Below, piece by piece: positions 51,849 to 61,380 of a stretch of 64,000 nt of DNA. Each line of letters starts with the position of its first letter. The stretch's first letter is position 1. Position numbers and translations under genes: made by a program. Under the pieces are notes generated by a model. That model had not been told where the DNA came from. It did not search any database and saw nothing but the letters and a program-made list of their open reading frames with translations. The stretch comes from Halobellus inordinatus (GTDB lineage: Archaea > Halobacteriota > Halobacteria > Halobacteriales > Haloferacaceae), in NCBI RefSeq assembly GCF_024464655.1, contig NZ_JANHAV010000005.1:1-64000 (forward strand). The letters are read 5' to 3'.

Positions 51849-52904
51849 ATGAAAGCCGTCCAACTGACCGGGCACGGCGACCGCGACGTCATCGAATACG
51901 ACGAGTTCCCCGACCCAGAAGTCGGCCGCGACGAGGTGCTCGTCGACGTGAAAGCCGCCGCGCTGAACCACCTCGACATCTGGACGCGACGCGGACTCCC
52001 CGGGATCGATCTCTCCTTCCCGCACATTCCCGGGAGCGATATGGCCGGCGTCGTCGCGGAAGTCGGCACGGACGTGACGCGCTTCGAGCCGGGAGATCAC
52101 GTCGCTCTCATCGCGGGCGTCGCCGGCGACGACGCCGAAGGCAGCGGCTCCGAGTTCCCGCGGCGGGACGATCCGACGCTCGCGCCCGACTTCCACATCA
52201 TCGGTGAACACAGCCGCGGCGTCCACGCCGAGTACGCCGCGGTGCCGGCTGCGAATCTGGTTCCGGTTCCCGACCACGTCGACTGGGAGGTTGCCGGGTC
52301 GGCGTCCCTCGTTTTCCAGACCGCCTGGCGGATGCTGATCCACCGGGCCGAGCTCCGGGCGGGCGAACGCGTGCTGGTCCACGGTGCGTCCGGCGGCGTC
52401 GGCCACGCCGCGGTCCAGATCGCCGACTACGCCGGCTGTGAGGTGTTCGCGACCGCCTCCTCCGAGGAGAAACTCGCGTATGCGGCCGACTGCGGGGCGG
52501 ACCACGGCATCAACTACGAGGAGTCGGACTTCGCCCGCGACGTCTACGACCTGACGGACGGCCGCGGCGTCGACGTCGTGGTCGATCACATCGGCGAGGC
52601 CACCTACGACGACTCGCTGAAGAGCCTCCGAAAAGGGGGCCGATTCGTCACCTGTGGGGCGACGACGGGGCCGAATCCGGACGCCGCGCTGAACCGGATC
52701 TTCTGGAACCAACTGGAGGTGATCGGCTCGACGATGGCGACGCCCGAACAGGCCGAGGAAGCGCTCGAACTCGTCTGGGAGGGTGTCCTCGAACCGCGGA
52801 TCCGCGCGACCCTGCCGATGAGCGAGTCCGCGCGCGCTCACGAAATGATCGAGAACCGTGAGGGCTTTGGCAAAGTGGTCGTAATTCCGGACAGTGAGCT
52901 CTGA
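51849..52904 (+). CDS. Zinc-type alcohol dehydrogenase/quinone oxidoreductase
   Basis: The 351-residue medium-chain dehydrogenase has the GroES-like fold with L-N-H-L-D-I-W-T-R-R-G and the NAD(P) loop H-G-A-S-G-G-V-G-H-A-A. The cysteine zinc ligands of classical alcohol dehydrogenases are replaced, so it fits the quinone-oxidoreductase (QOR) branch. It probably reduces an enone or quinone. It is followed by a membrane protein that overlaps its end. Confidence 0.8.
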   Translation: MKAVQLTGHGDRDVIEYDEFPDPEVGRDEVLVDVKAAALNHLDIWTRRGLPGIDLSFPHIPGSDMAGVVAEVGTDVTRFEPGDHVALIAGVAGDDAEGSGSEFPRRDDPTLAPDFHIIGEHSRGVHAEYAAVPAANLVPVPDHVDWEVAGSASLVFQTAWRMLIHRAELRAGERVLVHGASGGVGHAAVQIADYAGCEVFATASSEEKLAYAADCGADHGINYEESDFARDVYDLTDGRGVDVVVDHIGEATYDDSLKSLRKGGRFVTCGATTGPNPDAALNRIFWNQLEVIGSTMATPEQAEEALELVWEGVLEPRIRATLPMSESARAHEMIENREGFGKVVVIPDSEL

Positions 52905-53193
52905 CGACGAGGGATACGTCCATCGGCCGGGTGGCGAGGAGACGGCAGCCAGCGGAGCCTCGGCCGACACCGAGGCGGAGCCCGATGGCTTCGGGATGCG
53001 CGGTTGGGTGCTCGTCGGCGTCCTCGTCGTCTGCACGCTCGTCGTCCCCGGTATCATCTACATCCGCCCGGGAATCCTCTCTGCGATCGGCATTCCCTAC
53101 ATCGCTTCGTTGCTCGTGCTCCCGCTCGTTCCCGCGGCCGCGCTGGGTCTCACGGCAGTCTGGGCGATGACCGCCGCGACGAAAAACGAGTGA
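52894..53193 (+). CDS. Two-helix membrane protein
   Basis: The 99-residue protein starts at GTG inside the end of the dehydrogenase gene. After an acidic lead (residues 1-33) it has two membrane helices (about 37-58 and 66-91). No motif suggests a function; coupling to the dehydrogenase may be incidental. Confidence 0.6.
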   Translation: MSSDDEGYVHRPGGEETAASGASADTEAEPDGFGMRGWVLVGVLVVCTLVVPGIIYIRPGILSAIGIPYIASLLVLPLVPAAALGLTAVWAMTAATKNE

Positions 53194-53301
53194 ACGTCCG
53201 GCGAGTGACGCGGTTTTTCGACGATATCCACTGAATGCGCTTCGACTTGTAGGTTTCCAGAAAGACTTATCAGTATGTATGTGTGAGAACATCTCGCACA
53301 G

Positions 53302-53652
53302 ATGTTCGAAACGTTCTCCACGAGCTACTACCTGGGGCGACTGTACGTCGAGCCGTCGGATCGGGACGTCCCCGCGATCCAGCGGGCGGATCACGAGCGG
53401 GTAAACGAGCACCTCTACGGCGACGAGGGGCTCTTCCGCACCGACGCGCCGCTCGTGATGAAACTCGATCGTGGCCACATCCCGGTCCTCGGCGACGACG
53501 AGGTCCCCTCGGGAACGCTCGCCGTCCCCGAATCGGTCACTGACGCCGACCTCCCGGCCGAACGCGACGTGTTGCTGGCGCGACCCGACCGCGCGGCCGA
53601 ACTCCTCCGGTACTCGGGCTATCGTTTCGGCGACGACGAAGCCGTGGCGTGA
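53302..53652 (+). CDS. DUF5802 family protein
   Basis: The 116-residue protein starts MFETFSTSYYLGRLYVEP, which I recognise as the haloarchaeal DUF5802 family. It is acidic, mostly strand-rich and of unknown function. Confidence 0.7.
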   Translation: MFETFSTSYYLGRLYVEPSDRDVPAIQRADHERVNEHLYGDEGLFRTDAPLVMKLDRGHIPVLGDDEVPSGTLAVPESVTDADLPAERDVLLARPDRAAELLRYSGYRFGDDEAVA

Positions 53653-53811
53653 GGTCGGGCCGGTAGCGACCCCCCGACAGCGCTGATTTTTGGTCGTTGC
53701 TCCGGTGTGTCCCGCAGTCTGAACGAGAACTGGAGCGCCTGCCGATCTGAGCGATCGAGGGTCGTCTCCGAGAACCGACAGTATAAGTGGCCCGGGGTCG
53801 CGCGTCGTGGT

Positions 53812-54741
53812 ATGCTCGACGAGTTGCTCGGCCGCGCAGAGCTCAAAGCCCGGATCGAGGAACTAGAGGAGGAAAAACGCCACCTCGAACGCCGCGCCGA
53901 GGCCGAAGAGGAGCGCCGATCGGAGGCGGCCCGGAAGCGACAGGAGGCCGAGGCGGAAGTCAACCGACTCGAAGACCGGATCGAAGGGCTCGAAGAGCGG
54001 GTCGAGCGGCTCTCGGGCGACGAGACGGTCGACGTCGACTTCCGCGGTAGCGAGGCCCTCCGCGGCGAGCGCCGGGACGAGATCCTCTCGCGACTCGCGT
54101 CTTTCGAGACCGCCCCCGAAGGCGCACTGACCGCGATGGTCGACGAGGAGGTCCCCGAGGCCGTTTCGGACGCGCTCGGCGAGCGTGCGGCCCTGGTTCG
54201 TCGCGCCGCGCCCTGTCTCGTCTGCGTCGACGACGCCGGCCTCGTCGCTGCCGCGCTCGAACCGCCGACGCCGCCCGCGCCGTTCGCCGCGTGGGATTCC
54301 GAGTTCAGGCTCGATCGGTCGTGGTTCGCTCCCGCCGCACCGACGTGGGTCGCCCTCGTGCGCTCGGATCTGTTCGCGCTCGGGATCTACGACGGCGACG
54401 CCGTGACGCTCGTCGACGACATCGAGTCCGACGTGATGGGATCGCACTCGAAGGGCGGGTTCTCGCAAGCACGCTTCGAGCGACGGCGCGACCAGCAGGT
54501 CGACGACCATCTCGATCGGGCGCGCGAAGCTATCGAGACGCATCTTGATTCGGACGTGCGCGACGGTTCGATCGAGCTTCCAGACGATGCCGATCTGGTC
54601 GTACTCGGCGAACAGACGGTGCTGGGACAGTTCACCGACCTCGCCGACCGGACGGCTGCCGTCGACGCCAGTGGCGCCCCCGGCGAGGCGCTCCAGCGAG
54701 CGGTTCGAGAGTTCTGGACGGTCCGGCTGTCGCTGCTCTGA
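53812..54741 (+). CDS. Vms1-like peptidyl-tRNA hydrolase/release factor
   Basis: The 309-residue protein begins with a coiled coil (residues 10-70) and has a Vms1/eRF1-type domain with the loop V-M-G-S-H-S-K-G-G-F-S-Q-A-R-F-E-R-R-R-D. In this family the G-S-x-x-x-G-G-x-S-Q loop frees nascent chains from stalled 60S/50S subunits, so it likely serves ribosome rescue. The start was taken at the ATG giving MLDELLGRAEL. Confidence 0.75.
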   Translation: MLDELLGRAELKARIEELEEEKRHLERRAEAEEERRSEAARKRQEAEAEVNRLEDRIEGLEERVERLSGDETVDVDFRGSEALRGERRDEILSRLASFETAPEGALTAMVDEEVPEAVSDALGERAALVRRAAPCLVCVDDAGLVAAALEPPTPPAPFAAWDSEFRLDRSWFAPAAPTWVALVRSDLFALGIYDGDAVTLVDDIESDVMGSHSKGGFSQARFERRRDQQVDDHLDRAREAIETHLDSDVRDGSIELPDDADLVVLGEQTVLGQFTDLADRTAAVDASGAPGEALQRAVREFWTVRLSLL

Positions 54742-54764
54742 TAGAGATTGTCGCAAGTCCTCAT

Positions 54765-54846
54765 ATAGTAGCGTTTGCAACTGATTACACAGCCAATCGC
54801 ACGACTGCGTGCGATTCGGTGCGTGAAGACTTGCAAACGCTACTAT
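54765..54846. repeat. 82-bp palindromic element, MITE-like
   Basis: ATAGTAGCGTTTGCAA (54765-54780) and TTGCAAACGCTACTAT (54831-54846) are exact 16-bp inverted repeats. The centre holds another perfect stem AATCGCAC-GACTGC-GTGCGATT. It carries no gene and its ends look like transposon termini, so a miniature inverted-repeat transposable element is likely. It lies 23 bases after a stop and may also end transcription. Confidence 0.6.
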
Positions 54847-54952
54847 GGATTTCTCGCCGGACGGTACGGCGAGAATCTCCGAACAGTGACGATAATCTAT
54901 GAAGAGTGGCCAAACCACGAGGATTAAAACCGCTGTCGGCCTCGATTCAGGT

Positions 54953-56005
54953 ATGACCGCAGGCTCAGACAGCGACGACCCCGAACGGGTCGTCGTCCTC
55001 GCACACGAGAAGTTCCCCGAGCGGGCGAAGACGGCCACGGGCGTCCTCAAGTACGCCGATTACGACGTCGTCGCCGTCCTCGACCGTGACCGCGCCGGAA
55101 CGGTCACGACAGACCACCGGCGCGACCTGCCCGAGGTGCCGATCGTCTCCTCGATGGCTGACGCGCCCGAGGCGGACACGCTCCTGATCGGCATCTCGCC
55201 GATCGGCGGCGACTTCGACGACTCTTGGCGGCCCGACGTGCGTACCGCGATCGAACGAGGCTGTGACGTCGTCGCCGGCCTCCACTACTTCCTCTCCGAA
55301 GACGAGGAGTTCGCCGACCTCGCCGCCGAGCACGACGTCGCCCTCCGCGACGTGCGCAAGCCGAAAGAGGACCTGACCGTCGCCGGCGGCCGGAGCGCCG
55401 ACATCGACGCCGAGGTCGTGCTGACGGTCGGGACGGACTGCTCGGTCGGGAAGATGACGGTCGCGCTCGAACTCGTCGAGGCCGCCCGCGAGCGCGGCGT
55501 CGACGCCGGATTCATCCCGACGGGCCAGACGGGCATTATGATCGCCGGCTGGGGCAACCCCATCGACCGCGTCGTCTCGGACTTCACCGCGGGCGCCGTC
55601 GAGGAGATGCTGCTGGAAGTCGGCGACGACTACGACGTGCTGTTCGTCGAAGGCCAAGGAAGCATCGTCCACCCGGCGTACTCCGCGGTCACCTGCGGCA
55701 TCCTGCACGGCTCGATGCCCGACTCGATGGTCCTCTGCCACTCGGCGGGTCGCGAGGCGATCCACGGGTACGAGTCGTTCTCGCTGCCCTCGCTCGACGA
55801 ATACGTCGACCTCTACGAGAACCTCGCCGCACCCGTCCACGAGGGCGAGGTCGTCGCGGGCGCGCTGAACACCTCTGACATCGAAGACGACGCGGAGGCA
55901 CAGGCCGCCGTCGACGCCTACGCCGAGGAGCTCGGTCGGCCGGCGACCGACGTCGTCCGGTTCGACGCCGACGCGGTCCTCGATGCGATCCTCGGAGCGG
56001 AGTGA
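54953..56005 (+). CDS. dgcN: DUF1611 P-loop protein, DgcN-like D-glutamate N-acetyltransferase
   Basis: The 350-residue protein has a Rossmann-like N-domain and a P-loop T-D-C-S-V-G-K-M-T in the C-domain, the DUF1611 layout. In bacteria a DUF1611 protein (DgcN) paired with an enolase-family racemase (DgcA) degrades D-glutamate through N-acetyl-glutamate. The next gene, three bases away, is such an enolase-family enzyme, so the same pathway is likely. A TATA-like ATTAAAA lies about 30 bases before the ATG. Confidence 0.7.
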   Translation: MTAGSDSDDPERVVVLAHEKFPERAKTATGVLKYADYDVVAVLDRDRAGTVTTDHRRDLPEVPIVSSMADAPEADTLLIGISPIGGDFDDSWRPDVRTAIERGCDVVAGLHYFLSEDEEFADLAAEHDVALRDVRKPKEDLTVAGGRSADIDAEVVLTVGTDCSVGKMTVALELVEAARERGVDAGFIPTGQTGIMIAGWGNPIDRVVSDFTAGAVEEMLLEVGDDYDVLFVEGQGSIVHPAYSAVTCGILHGSMPDSMVLCHSAGREAIHGYESFSLPSLDEYVDLYENLAAPVHEGEVVAGALNTSDIEDDAEAQAAVDAYAEELGRPATDVVRFDADAVLDAILGAE

Positions 56006-56008
56006 CCG

Positions 56009-57058
56009 ATGCTCTCGACGGAGTTCGAGCGCGTTACGCTCCCGCTCGCGGACGCGTTCACGATCTCGCGCGGCACCCAGACCACCGCGGAGAACGTCGT
56101 CGTCCGAATCACCGACGACGAGGGGACCACGGGCGTCGGTGCCGCCGCACCCTCAGCCCACTACGGGGAGACGGCCGCAACCGTCGAGGCGGTCCTCCCC
56201 GACCTGCTCGCGGTCGTCGAGTCCGTCGACGACCCGCACGCGATCGCGGCGATCGAACGGAAACTCCGCGGCGTCGTCGAGGACAACCCGGCGGCGCGTA
56301 CGGCGGTCGACGTCGCGCTGCACGACCTCGCCGCGAAGCGCCTCGGCGTGCCGCTGTACCGACAGTGGGGTCTCGACCCCGAGCAGGCACCGAAAACGTC
56401 GTTCACGATCGGACTCGACGAGACCGACCGAATGCGCGAGAAGACGCGGGCCGCCGTGGACGACGGCTACGACGTGCTGAAAATAAAACTCGGTACCGAC
56501 CGCGACGAGGAGATCGTCGCCGCCGTCCGCGAGGAAGCGCCCGAGGCGCGGATCCGCGTCGACGCGAACGAGGCGTGGACACCGCGTGAGGCGGTCCGGA
56601 TGACCGACCGACTCGCCTCCTACGGCGTCGAGTTCGTCGAGCAGCCGGTTCCGGCGAGCGATCCCGAGGGCCTGCGGTTCGTCTACGAGCGTTCCGCGCT
56701 CCCGATCGCGGCCGACGAGTCCTGCGTGACGCTCCCGGACGTCCCGGCGGTCGCCGACCGAACGGACATCGTGAATCTGAAACTGATGAAGTGCGGCGGA
56801 CTCCCGGAAGCGCGGCGGATGATCGCCGCCGCTCGCGCGCACGGACTGGAGGTGATGCTCGGCTGTATGATCGAGACGAACGCCGCCATCGCGGCCGCCT
56901 GTCACCTCGCACCGCTGCTCGACTACGCGGACCTCGACGGGGCGCTTCTCCTCGACGACGACGAGTACGCGGGCGTGCCGATCGACGGCAGCGAAATCCG
57001 TCTCGACGCGCTCGCGGATCGCGGGCTCACAGGGACGGGCGCACGACGGACTGAGTGA
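56009..57058 (+). CDS. dgcA: Enolase-superfamily epimerase, DgcA-like
   Basis: The 349-residue protein has the KxK motif L-K-I-K-L-G, metal ligands D (RVDANEAW), E (FVEQPVP) and D (AADESC), and the second Lys in L-K-L-M-K-C-G-G. This is the muconate-lactonising/dipeptide-epimerase branch. As an Ala-Glu epimerase it would act on peptides; next to a DUF1611 gene, N-acetyl-glutamate racemisation is more likely. The start follows the dgcN-like stop by three bases. Confidence 0.75.
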   Translation: MLSTEFERVTLPLADAFTISRGTQTTAENVVVRITDDEGTTGVGAAAPSAHYGETAATVEAVLPDLLAVVESVDDPHAIAAIERKLRGVVEDNPAARTAVDVALHDLAAKRLGVPLYRQWGLDPEQAPKTSFTIGLDETDRMREKTRAAVDDGYDVLKIKLGTDRDEEIVAAVREEAPEARIRVDANEAWTPREAVRMTDRLASYGVEFVEQPVPASDPEGLRFVYERSALPIAADESCVTLPDVPAVADRTDIVNLKLMKCGGLPEARRMIAAARAHGLEVMLGCMIETNAAIAAACHLAPLLDYADLDGALLLDDDEYAGVPIDGSEIRLDALADRGLTGTGARRTE

Positions 57059-57337
57059 GCCGACTCCCGCCGAGCGAGCCGACGCCTCCGCAGGTTCTTA
57101 TACCAATCCGACGCCAGCAGGCGTGTGAGATGACGTTCGTCCCGCGTCGGGCCGCGGTCGTTCGGCACGTCGACGCGGGATTGGTTGTCGGTGCCGACTG
57201 TTCGCCAGCCCACAGCGACGCGTCGCGGTCGTGTCAGGCCGATCGCTGGACTCGGCCCACCACAGTCGCGACTCTCGGCCGCTTCCGTTCCGCCGGACAC
57301 ACACGCTTAACCGCGCGCGACGAATAGTCGGACGTAG

Positions 57338-57787
57338 ATGTCCCAGGTCACGCTCATCGGCGACCGGCTCGCGTCTCCGGGGACGGAGTTCGTCTACGAG
57401 GGCGAGTCGTCGGCGTGCGAGGGCTGTCCCTACCGACAGCAGTGTCTGAACCTCACCGAGGGCGTCCGCTACGAGGTGACGGACGTTCGCGAGAACGGAC
57501 AACTCCTCGATTGCGCCGTCCACGATACCGGCGTTCGCGCCGTCGAAGTCGAGCCAGCCTCGATCACGGCCAACGTCGCCTCGAAGGGAGCCTACGCCGG
57601 CAGCAAGGTGACGCTCCCCGGCCCGTGCCCCCACACGGAGTGTCCGAGCCACGAGTACTGCGTACCGGACGGTGCGGACTTCGAGACGGAGTACCGGATC
57701 GACGAGGTCCGTGGCGACCCGCCCCACGAGTTCTGTTATCTCGACCGAGAGCTGACGCTCGTCGAACTCGCCCCGCCGGAATCGTAG
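57338..57787 (+). CDS. UPF0179 family protein
   Basis: The 149-residue protein carries two Cys clusters, C-E-G-C-P-Y-R-Q-Q-C (27-36) and C-P-H-T-E-C-P-S-H-E-Y-C, which match the archaeal UPF0179 family. They could hold zinc or an iron-sulfur cluster. Function is unknown. A short leader and a TTAA-type box precede it. Confidence 0.85.
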   Translation: MSQVTLIGDRLASPGTEFVYEGESSACEGCPYRQQCLNLTEGVRYEVTDVRENGQLLDCAVHDTGVRAVEVEPASITANVASKGAYAGSKVTLPGPCPHTECPSHEYCVPDGADFETEYRIDEVRGDPPHEFCYLDRELTLVELAPPES

Positions 57788-57842
57788 TCGGAGCACTCGT
57801 CTCGCTCCACCGTTCGACACCCGGTTGCTCCGGATGTCCGCC

Positions 57843-58661
57843 TCACGCGAGCGTGCCGAGCCGATCGGCCGCGTAACCGAACACGTCCTCGTAGCCGTAC
57901 GCCGAGAGGAGCACCGGGTAGAACTCGCTGTCTGCGCTGTAGGACTCTCCATCGGCGGCGGCGACGGGGTCGCCCGGCGCGACGCGCTGGAAGTTGTCGA
58001 CGAAGACTCGGTAGTCTTCGGCGGGGTCCTTCGGAATCTGATCGAGCAGGCGGAAGACCGTCACTTCGTCTTCCTCCCGCCGGTGTAGCGACAGCGGCGG
58101 TTCGACGTCGCCTTCGATCGGCGCGGGCAGCACACCCGTCGCCGACAGGAACGCGCGAACGAGCCAGTAGGCGTTCGTCGCAGCCTCCTCGGTTCCCTGT
58201 AGCCCGGTCTCGACCTCGATCGTGTGTGCGTGATCGATGAGCCGACCGCCCGCGAACGAGCCCGTCTCGACGAGGTACTCGATCGGGAGGTGCGGACAGA
58301 TCGCCCGCGACACCGCGCCGACCTCGTCGACGAGTGCGAACGGCTCGGCGTACGACTGCGTCGAGTGCAGCGAGAGGACAGTCTTTCCCCTGAGTTCGCG
58401 CACGAGATCGTGCGCGAGTCGGCCTTCGTGCGTCGTTGCGTTCGGATCGCCCGGGAACGTCCGGTTGAGGTCCTCGTCGAGGTAGCGGACGTCGGCCGCA
58501 AGCGCCTCCTCGTTGGCGACGATGAGCTTTACCGGCCGCTCGACGTCCGGATCGGACGCGATGAAGCGTTCGATCGCCCGCTCCCCGCAGGGTTCGTCTC
58601 CGTGGACCGATCCGACGACGGCGACCTCGGGTGTCCCCTCCCCGAGTTCGTAGATTCGCAT
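57843..58661 (-). CDS. Aspartoacylase-type M14 metallohydrolase
   Basis: The 272-residue protein has the zinc ligands in G-S-V-H-G-D-E-P (H and E) and L-H-S-T-Q-S-Y (His), and [12 protein letters not shown], the substrate-binding motif of succinylglutamate desuccinylase/aspartoacylase proteins. It cleaves an N-acyl amino acid. Its place near the dgcN/dgcA-like pair suggests it might deacetylate N-acetyl-L-glutamate, which is inference. Confidence 0.8.
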   Translation of the reverse strand: MRIYELGEGTPEVAVVGSVHGDEPCGERAIERFIASDPDVERPVKLIVANEEALAADVRYLDEDLNRTFPGDPNATTHEGRLAHDLVRELRGKTVLSLHSTQSYAEPFALVDEVGAVSRAICPHLPIEYLVETGSFAGGRLIDHAHTIEVETGLQGTEEAATNAYWLVRAFLSATGVLPAPIEGDVEPPLSLHRREEDEVTVFRLLDQIPKDPAEDYRVFVDNFQRVAPGDPVAAADGESYSADSEFYPVLLSAYGYEDVFGYAADRLGTLA

Positions 58662-58674
58662 TGATTCTCGTCAA

Positions 58675-59217
58675 GTGACGGAGAGTCAAATCTCTTTGTT
58701 TGTGGGGACCGAAGCAGCGAACGTGACAGACCACACCCGCGACGACACAGTGGGGCCGCCGACGACCGGTACGCCGACCGGTTGGGATCCGACGCGGGCC
58801 GCGTCGAACGGGTGGGAGCACGGGACGCTTCGCCGGGCGACGATCCACGGGGTCCGACTCTACAACTCGGGGGCCTTCCACGAGTCGCACGACTGCTTCG
58901 AGGTGGAGTGGTACAACTACGGTTCGGGGACGACCGAAAGCGCGTTTCTCCACGGAATGGTTCAGGTCGCCGCCGGCGCGTACAAGCACTTCGATTTCGA
59001 GGACGACGACGGAATGCGCTCGCTGTTCCGTACCGCGCTGCAGTACCTCCGAGGTGTCCCCGACGACTACTACGGCGTCAACGTCCACGACGTCCGAGGG
59101 ACGCTGGGCGACGCACTCGACGACCCGACAGTCCTGGAGGGGTGGCGGATCGAACTCGACGGTGAGCGTCCGGCGGCAGATAGACTGGACCGCGAGTACG
59201 CCGAGCGGCTAGAGTAA
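58675..59217 (+). CDS. DUF309 family protein
   Basis: The 180-residue protein has the DUF309 pattern [15 protein letters not shown] and [14 protein letters not shown]. The family is helical with conserved His/Glu residues and unknown role. The first start is GTG at 58675; a second GTG at 58723 would give a better distance to an upstream promoter, since the divergent gene starts only 13 bases away. Confidence 0.75.
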   Translation: MTESQISLFVGTEAANVTDHTRDDTVGPPTTGTPTGWDPTRAASNGWEHGTLRRATIHGVRLYNSGAFHESHDCFEVEWYNYGSGTTESAFLHGMVQVAAGAYKHFDFEDDDGMRSLFRTALQYLRGVPDDYYGVNVHDVRGTLGDALDDPTVLEGWRIELDGERPAADRLDREYAERLE

Positions 59218-59231
59218 GCGGACGACGGCAG

Positions 59232-60260
59232 TCACGCGCTGTCTTCCACGTCGCTCGCCCGCGCCAACTCCTCGAAGGCCGCCCACGAGGGATCGACGTC
59301 TGGATGTGAAATCTCCGCACCGTCGACCGCGACGCCCGTCCCCGATTCGACCGTTCCAGCGACGCCGACCGGCGTTCCCTCTGACTCCAGCGCGCCGACG
59401 ACGTCTGCAGTGCGATCGGGATCGACCGTCAGCACGAGCGTCCCGCCGGTGGTCGCCTTCCACGGGTCGATCCCCAGCGCGTCGGCGGTCTCGCGGACGC
59501 CCGGCAAAAGGGGGATTTCGTCCGTGGAGAGATCGAATCGGACGCCAGCACCGTCTGCGACCTCGACGAACGCGCCGAAGAGTCCGCACTCGGTCGCGTC
59601 GTGCATCGCGTTGACGCCGCCCACCGCGGCCGCCGTTATCGCGTCGCGGACGCAGGACGCGTCGTCGAGGCGGGACTGCGCGGCCGCCAGCGTCGCCGCG
59701 TCGAGGTCGAACTGCTCGGGGAACAGCGACGTGAGGAGCCCCGTGGCCTCCACGCCGGGACCCTTCGTCACGAGCACGTCGTCGCCGACGCGTGCGCCGT
59801 CCGGGCGGATCAGGTCGTCGTGATCGCCGACGCCGAGCGCCGTCGCGCCGCCGACCCACGGAAACGAACAGCCGCTGTAGCGGGCGGTGTGGCCGGTGAC
59901 GATCGAGACGCCGAGGTCCGCGGCCTCTCGGTGCATCGACTCCCACAGCGTCGCGAACGACTCGTCGTCGAACTCGGGCGGGAGCGTGAACGAGATGGCG
60001 AGATGAGAGGGAGCGAGTCCGGAGACGGCGACGTCAGCGAGGACGAAATCGAGCGCGAACCGCCCGGCGCGCTCGAATCCGAGGCCCGGAAGGACGGAGA
60101 CGGGATCGGTCGCGATAGCGACGGCCGTACCGTCGAGATCTAGCACGCCGAAGTCGACGCCGTGCGTCGGACCGAGCGCCACGTCGTCGCGGTCGGCACC
60201 GAGATGCGGGAAGACGTACTCGTCGAAGAACGAGCGATCGACTTTGCCGAGATCCGCCAT
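59232..60260 (-). CDS. AIR synthase-related (PurM/HypE-fold) protein
   Basis: The 342-residue protein shows the PurM-fold start D-R-S-F-F-D-E-Y-V-F-P-H-L, the metal site region T-D-P-V-S-V and the Gly-rich V-T-K-G-P-G-V-E. The fold includes HypE and thiamine-phosphate kinase; I cannot tell which substrate applies. The Met at 60260 follows the family start. Confidence 0.75.
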   Translation of the reverse strand: MADLGKVDRSFFDEYVFPHLGADRDDVALGPTHGVDFGVLDLDGTAVAIATDPVSVLPGLGFERAGRFALDFVLADVAVSGLAPSHLAISFTLPPEFDDESFATLWESMHREAADLGVSIVTGHTARYSGCSFPWVGGATALGVGDHDDLIRPDGARVGDDVLVTKGPGVEATGLLTSLFPEQFDLDAATLAAAQSRLDDASCVRDAITAAAVGGVNAMHDATECGLFGAFVEVADGAGVRFDLSTDEIPLLPGVRETADALGIDPWKATTGGTLVLTVDPDRTADVVGALESEGTPVGVAGTVESGTGVAVDGAEISHPDVDPSWAAFEELARASDVEDSA

Positions 60261-60574
60261 ATTCGACGGTCTCTCCGGGGCGATTTGAACGTGGCGCTGT
60301 CGCCCGATCGTCAGCGGGGACCAGTCGCTCACGACGTTGTTTCGACAGTCGGCCGCAGGGGGTCGCCCCCCGACCGACCGGCTCATGAAGGGACGCGAGC
60401 GCGAATCCAACGGAGCTCATCCCGCCGGCGCGACGACCTCGCGTCACCTGACCTTTTCCCGGGTCCGTATAAGTATCTCGCTAAGTGTACTCTTAAGATA
60501 TATATAGTCCGAGGGGCGGCGATGGAGCCAACTGCGACACCGAAGCGATCGCCGGCTGGAACCGGAGAGCGGAG
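60261..60574. other. Gap with a strong TATA box and a mini-frame
   Basis: A TATA-like AGATATATATAG lies at 60497-60508 with an ATG at 60522 and an 18-codon frame that ends at 60578. It could drive a small RNA or a leaderless micro-protein. The rest of the gap shows no feature. Confidence 0.4.
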
Positions 60575-60700
60575 TTAGGGGGCCGTGCGAAACTGCCGCG
60601 TGAGTTCGGCCAGCACCCGATCCGACTCTTCGTGGTGCAGCCAGTGCGTGACGTCACTCGCTCGCCGGAGCCGCGTTTCGAGTGCGGTCACTGGTCGGGA
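60575..60700 (-). pseudogene. C-terminal remnant of an alpha/beta hydrolase
   Basis: The minus frame reads A-S-D-V-T-H-W-L-H-H-E-E-S-D-R-V, then A-E-L-T-R-Q-F, ending R-T-A-P-stop. The H-W-L-H-H-E-x-x-D-R-V pattern carries the catalytic His end of alpha/beta hydrolases. Nothing of the hydrolase lies upstream; the frame runs into the end of udk in another phase, so this is a leftover fragment. Confidence 0.5.
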
Positions 60701-61380
60701 TCGACCGAGATCTGGTCGACGAGCGCTTCTTCGACGGAGTCACGCTCCCACTCCCGCGGTGTACTGCCGCCGGCTTCGGCGCGGATCTTCTCTTCGAGGA
60801 GGTTCACTGCAACCGTGTTCGCTCCCTCCGGGACGATGAGGTCGGCGTGCCGCTTCGTGGGCTCGACGAACTGTTCGTGCATCGGCTTGACCGTCGAGAG
60901 GTACTGATCGATGACGCCCTCCAGATCGCGCCCGCGGTCGATCACGTCGCGTTGGATACGGCGAAGGATTCGGACGTCGGCGTCGGTCTCGACGTACAAG
61001 CGGAGATCGAGCATCTCGTTGACCTCCTCGTCGTAGAGCGCGAAGATCCCCTCGACGATGATGACGTCCGTCGGTTCGACCGTCTCGGGATCGTCGGTCC
61101 GGTTGTGGGTCTCGAAGTCGTAGGTCGGCATCTCGATGGGCTGTCCTTCCAGGAGCGTCGATACCTGCTCGCGGATCAGTTCCCACTCGAACGCCGACGG
61201 GTGGTCGTAGTTGACGTCCTCACGCTCCTCGAAGTCGAGGTGGCTCAGATCCTCGTAGTAGTTGTCCAGCGGGATCCGCGTGACGTCGTCGCCGACGTTC
61301 TCGGTGATGAGGCGCGCGACGGTCGTCTTCCCCGCGCCGGTGCCGCCCGCGATCCCGATGACGAACGAGGGGATGGTCAT
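60688..61380 (-). CDS. udk: Uridine kinase
   Basis: The 230-residue protein has Walker A G-G-T-G-A-G-K-T, the D-N-Y-Y motif and the nucleoside region Y-D-H-P-S-A-F-E-W. It phosphorylates uridine or cytidine in pyrimidine salvage. The start at 61380 gives MTIPSFVIGIAG, the family start. Confidence 0.9.
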   Translation of the reverse strand: MTIPSFVIGIAGGTGAGKTTVARLITENVGDDVTRIPLDNYYEDLSHLDFEEREDVNYDHPSAFEWELIREQVSTLLEGQPIEMPTYDFETHNRTDDPETVEPTDVIIVEGIFALYDEEVNEMLDLRLYVETDADVRILRRIQRDVIDRGRDLEGVIDQYLSTVKPMHEQFVEPTKRHADLIVPEGANTVAVNLLEEKIRAEAGGSTPREWERDSVEEALVDQISVDPDQ

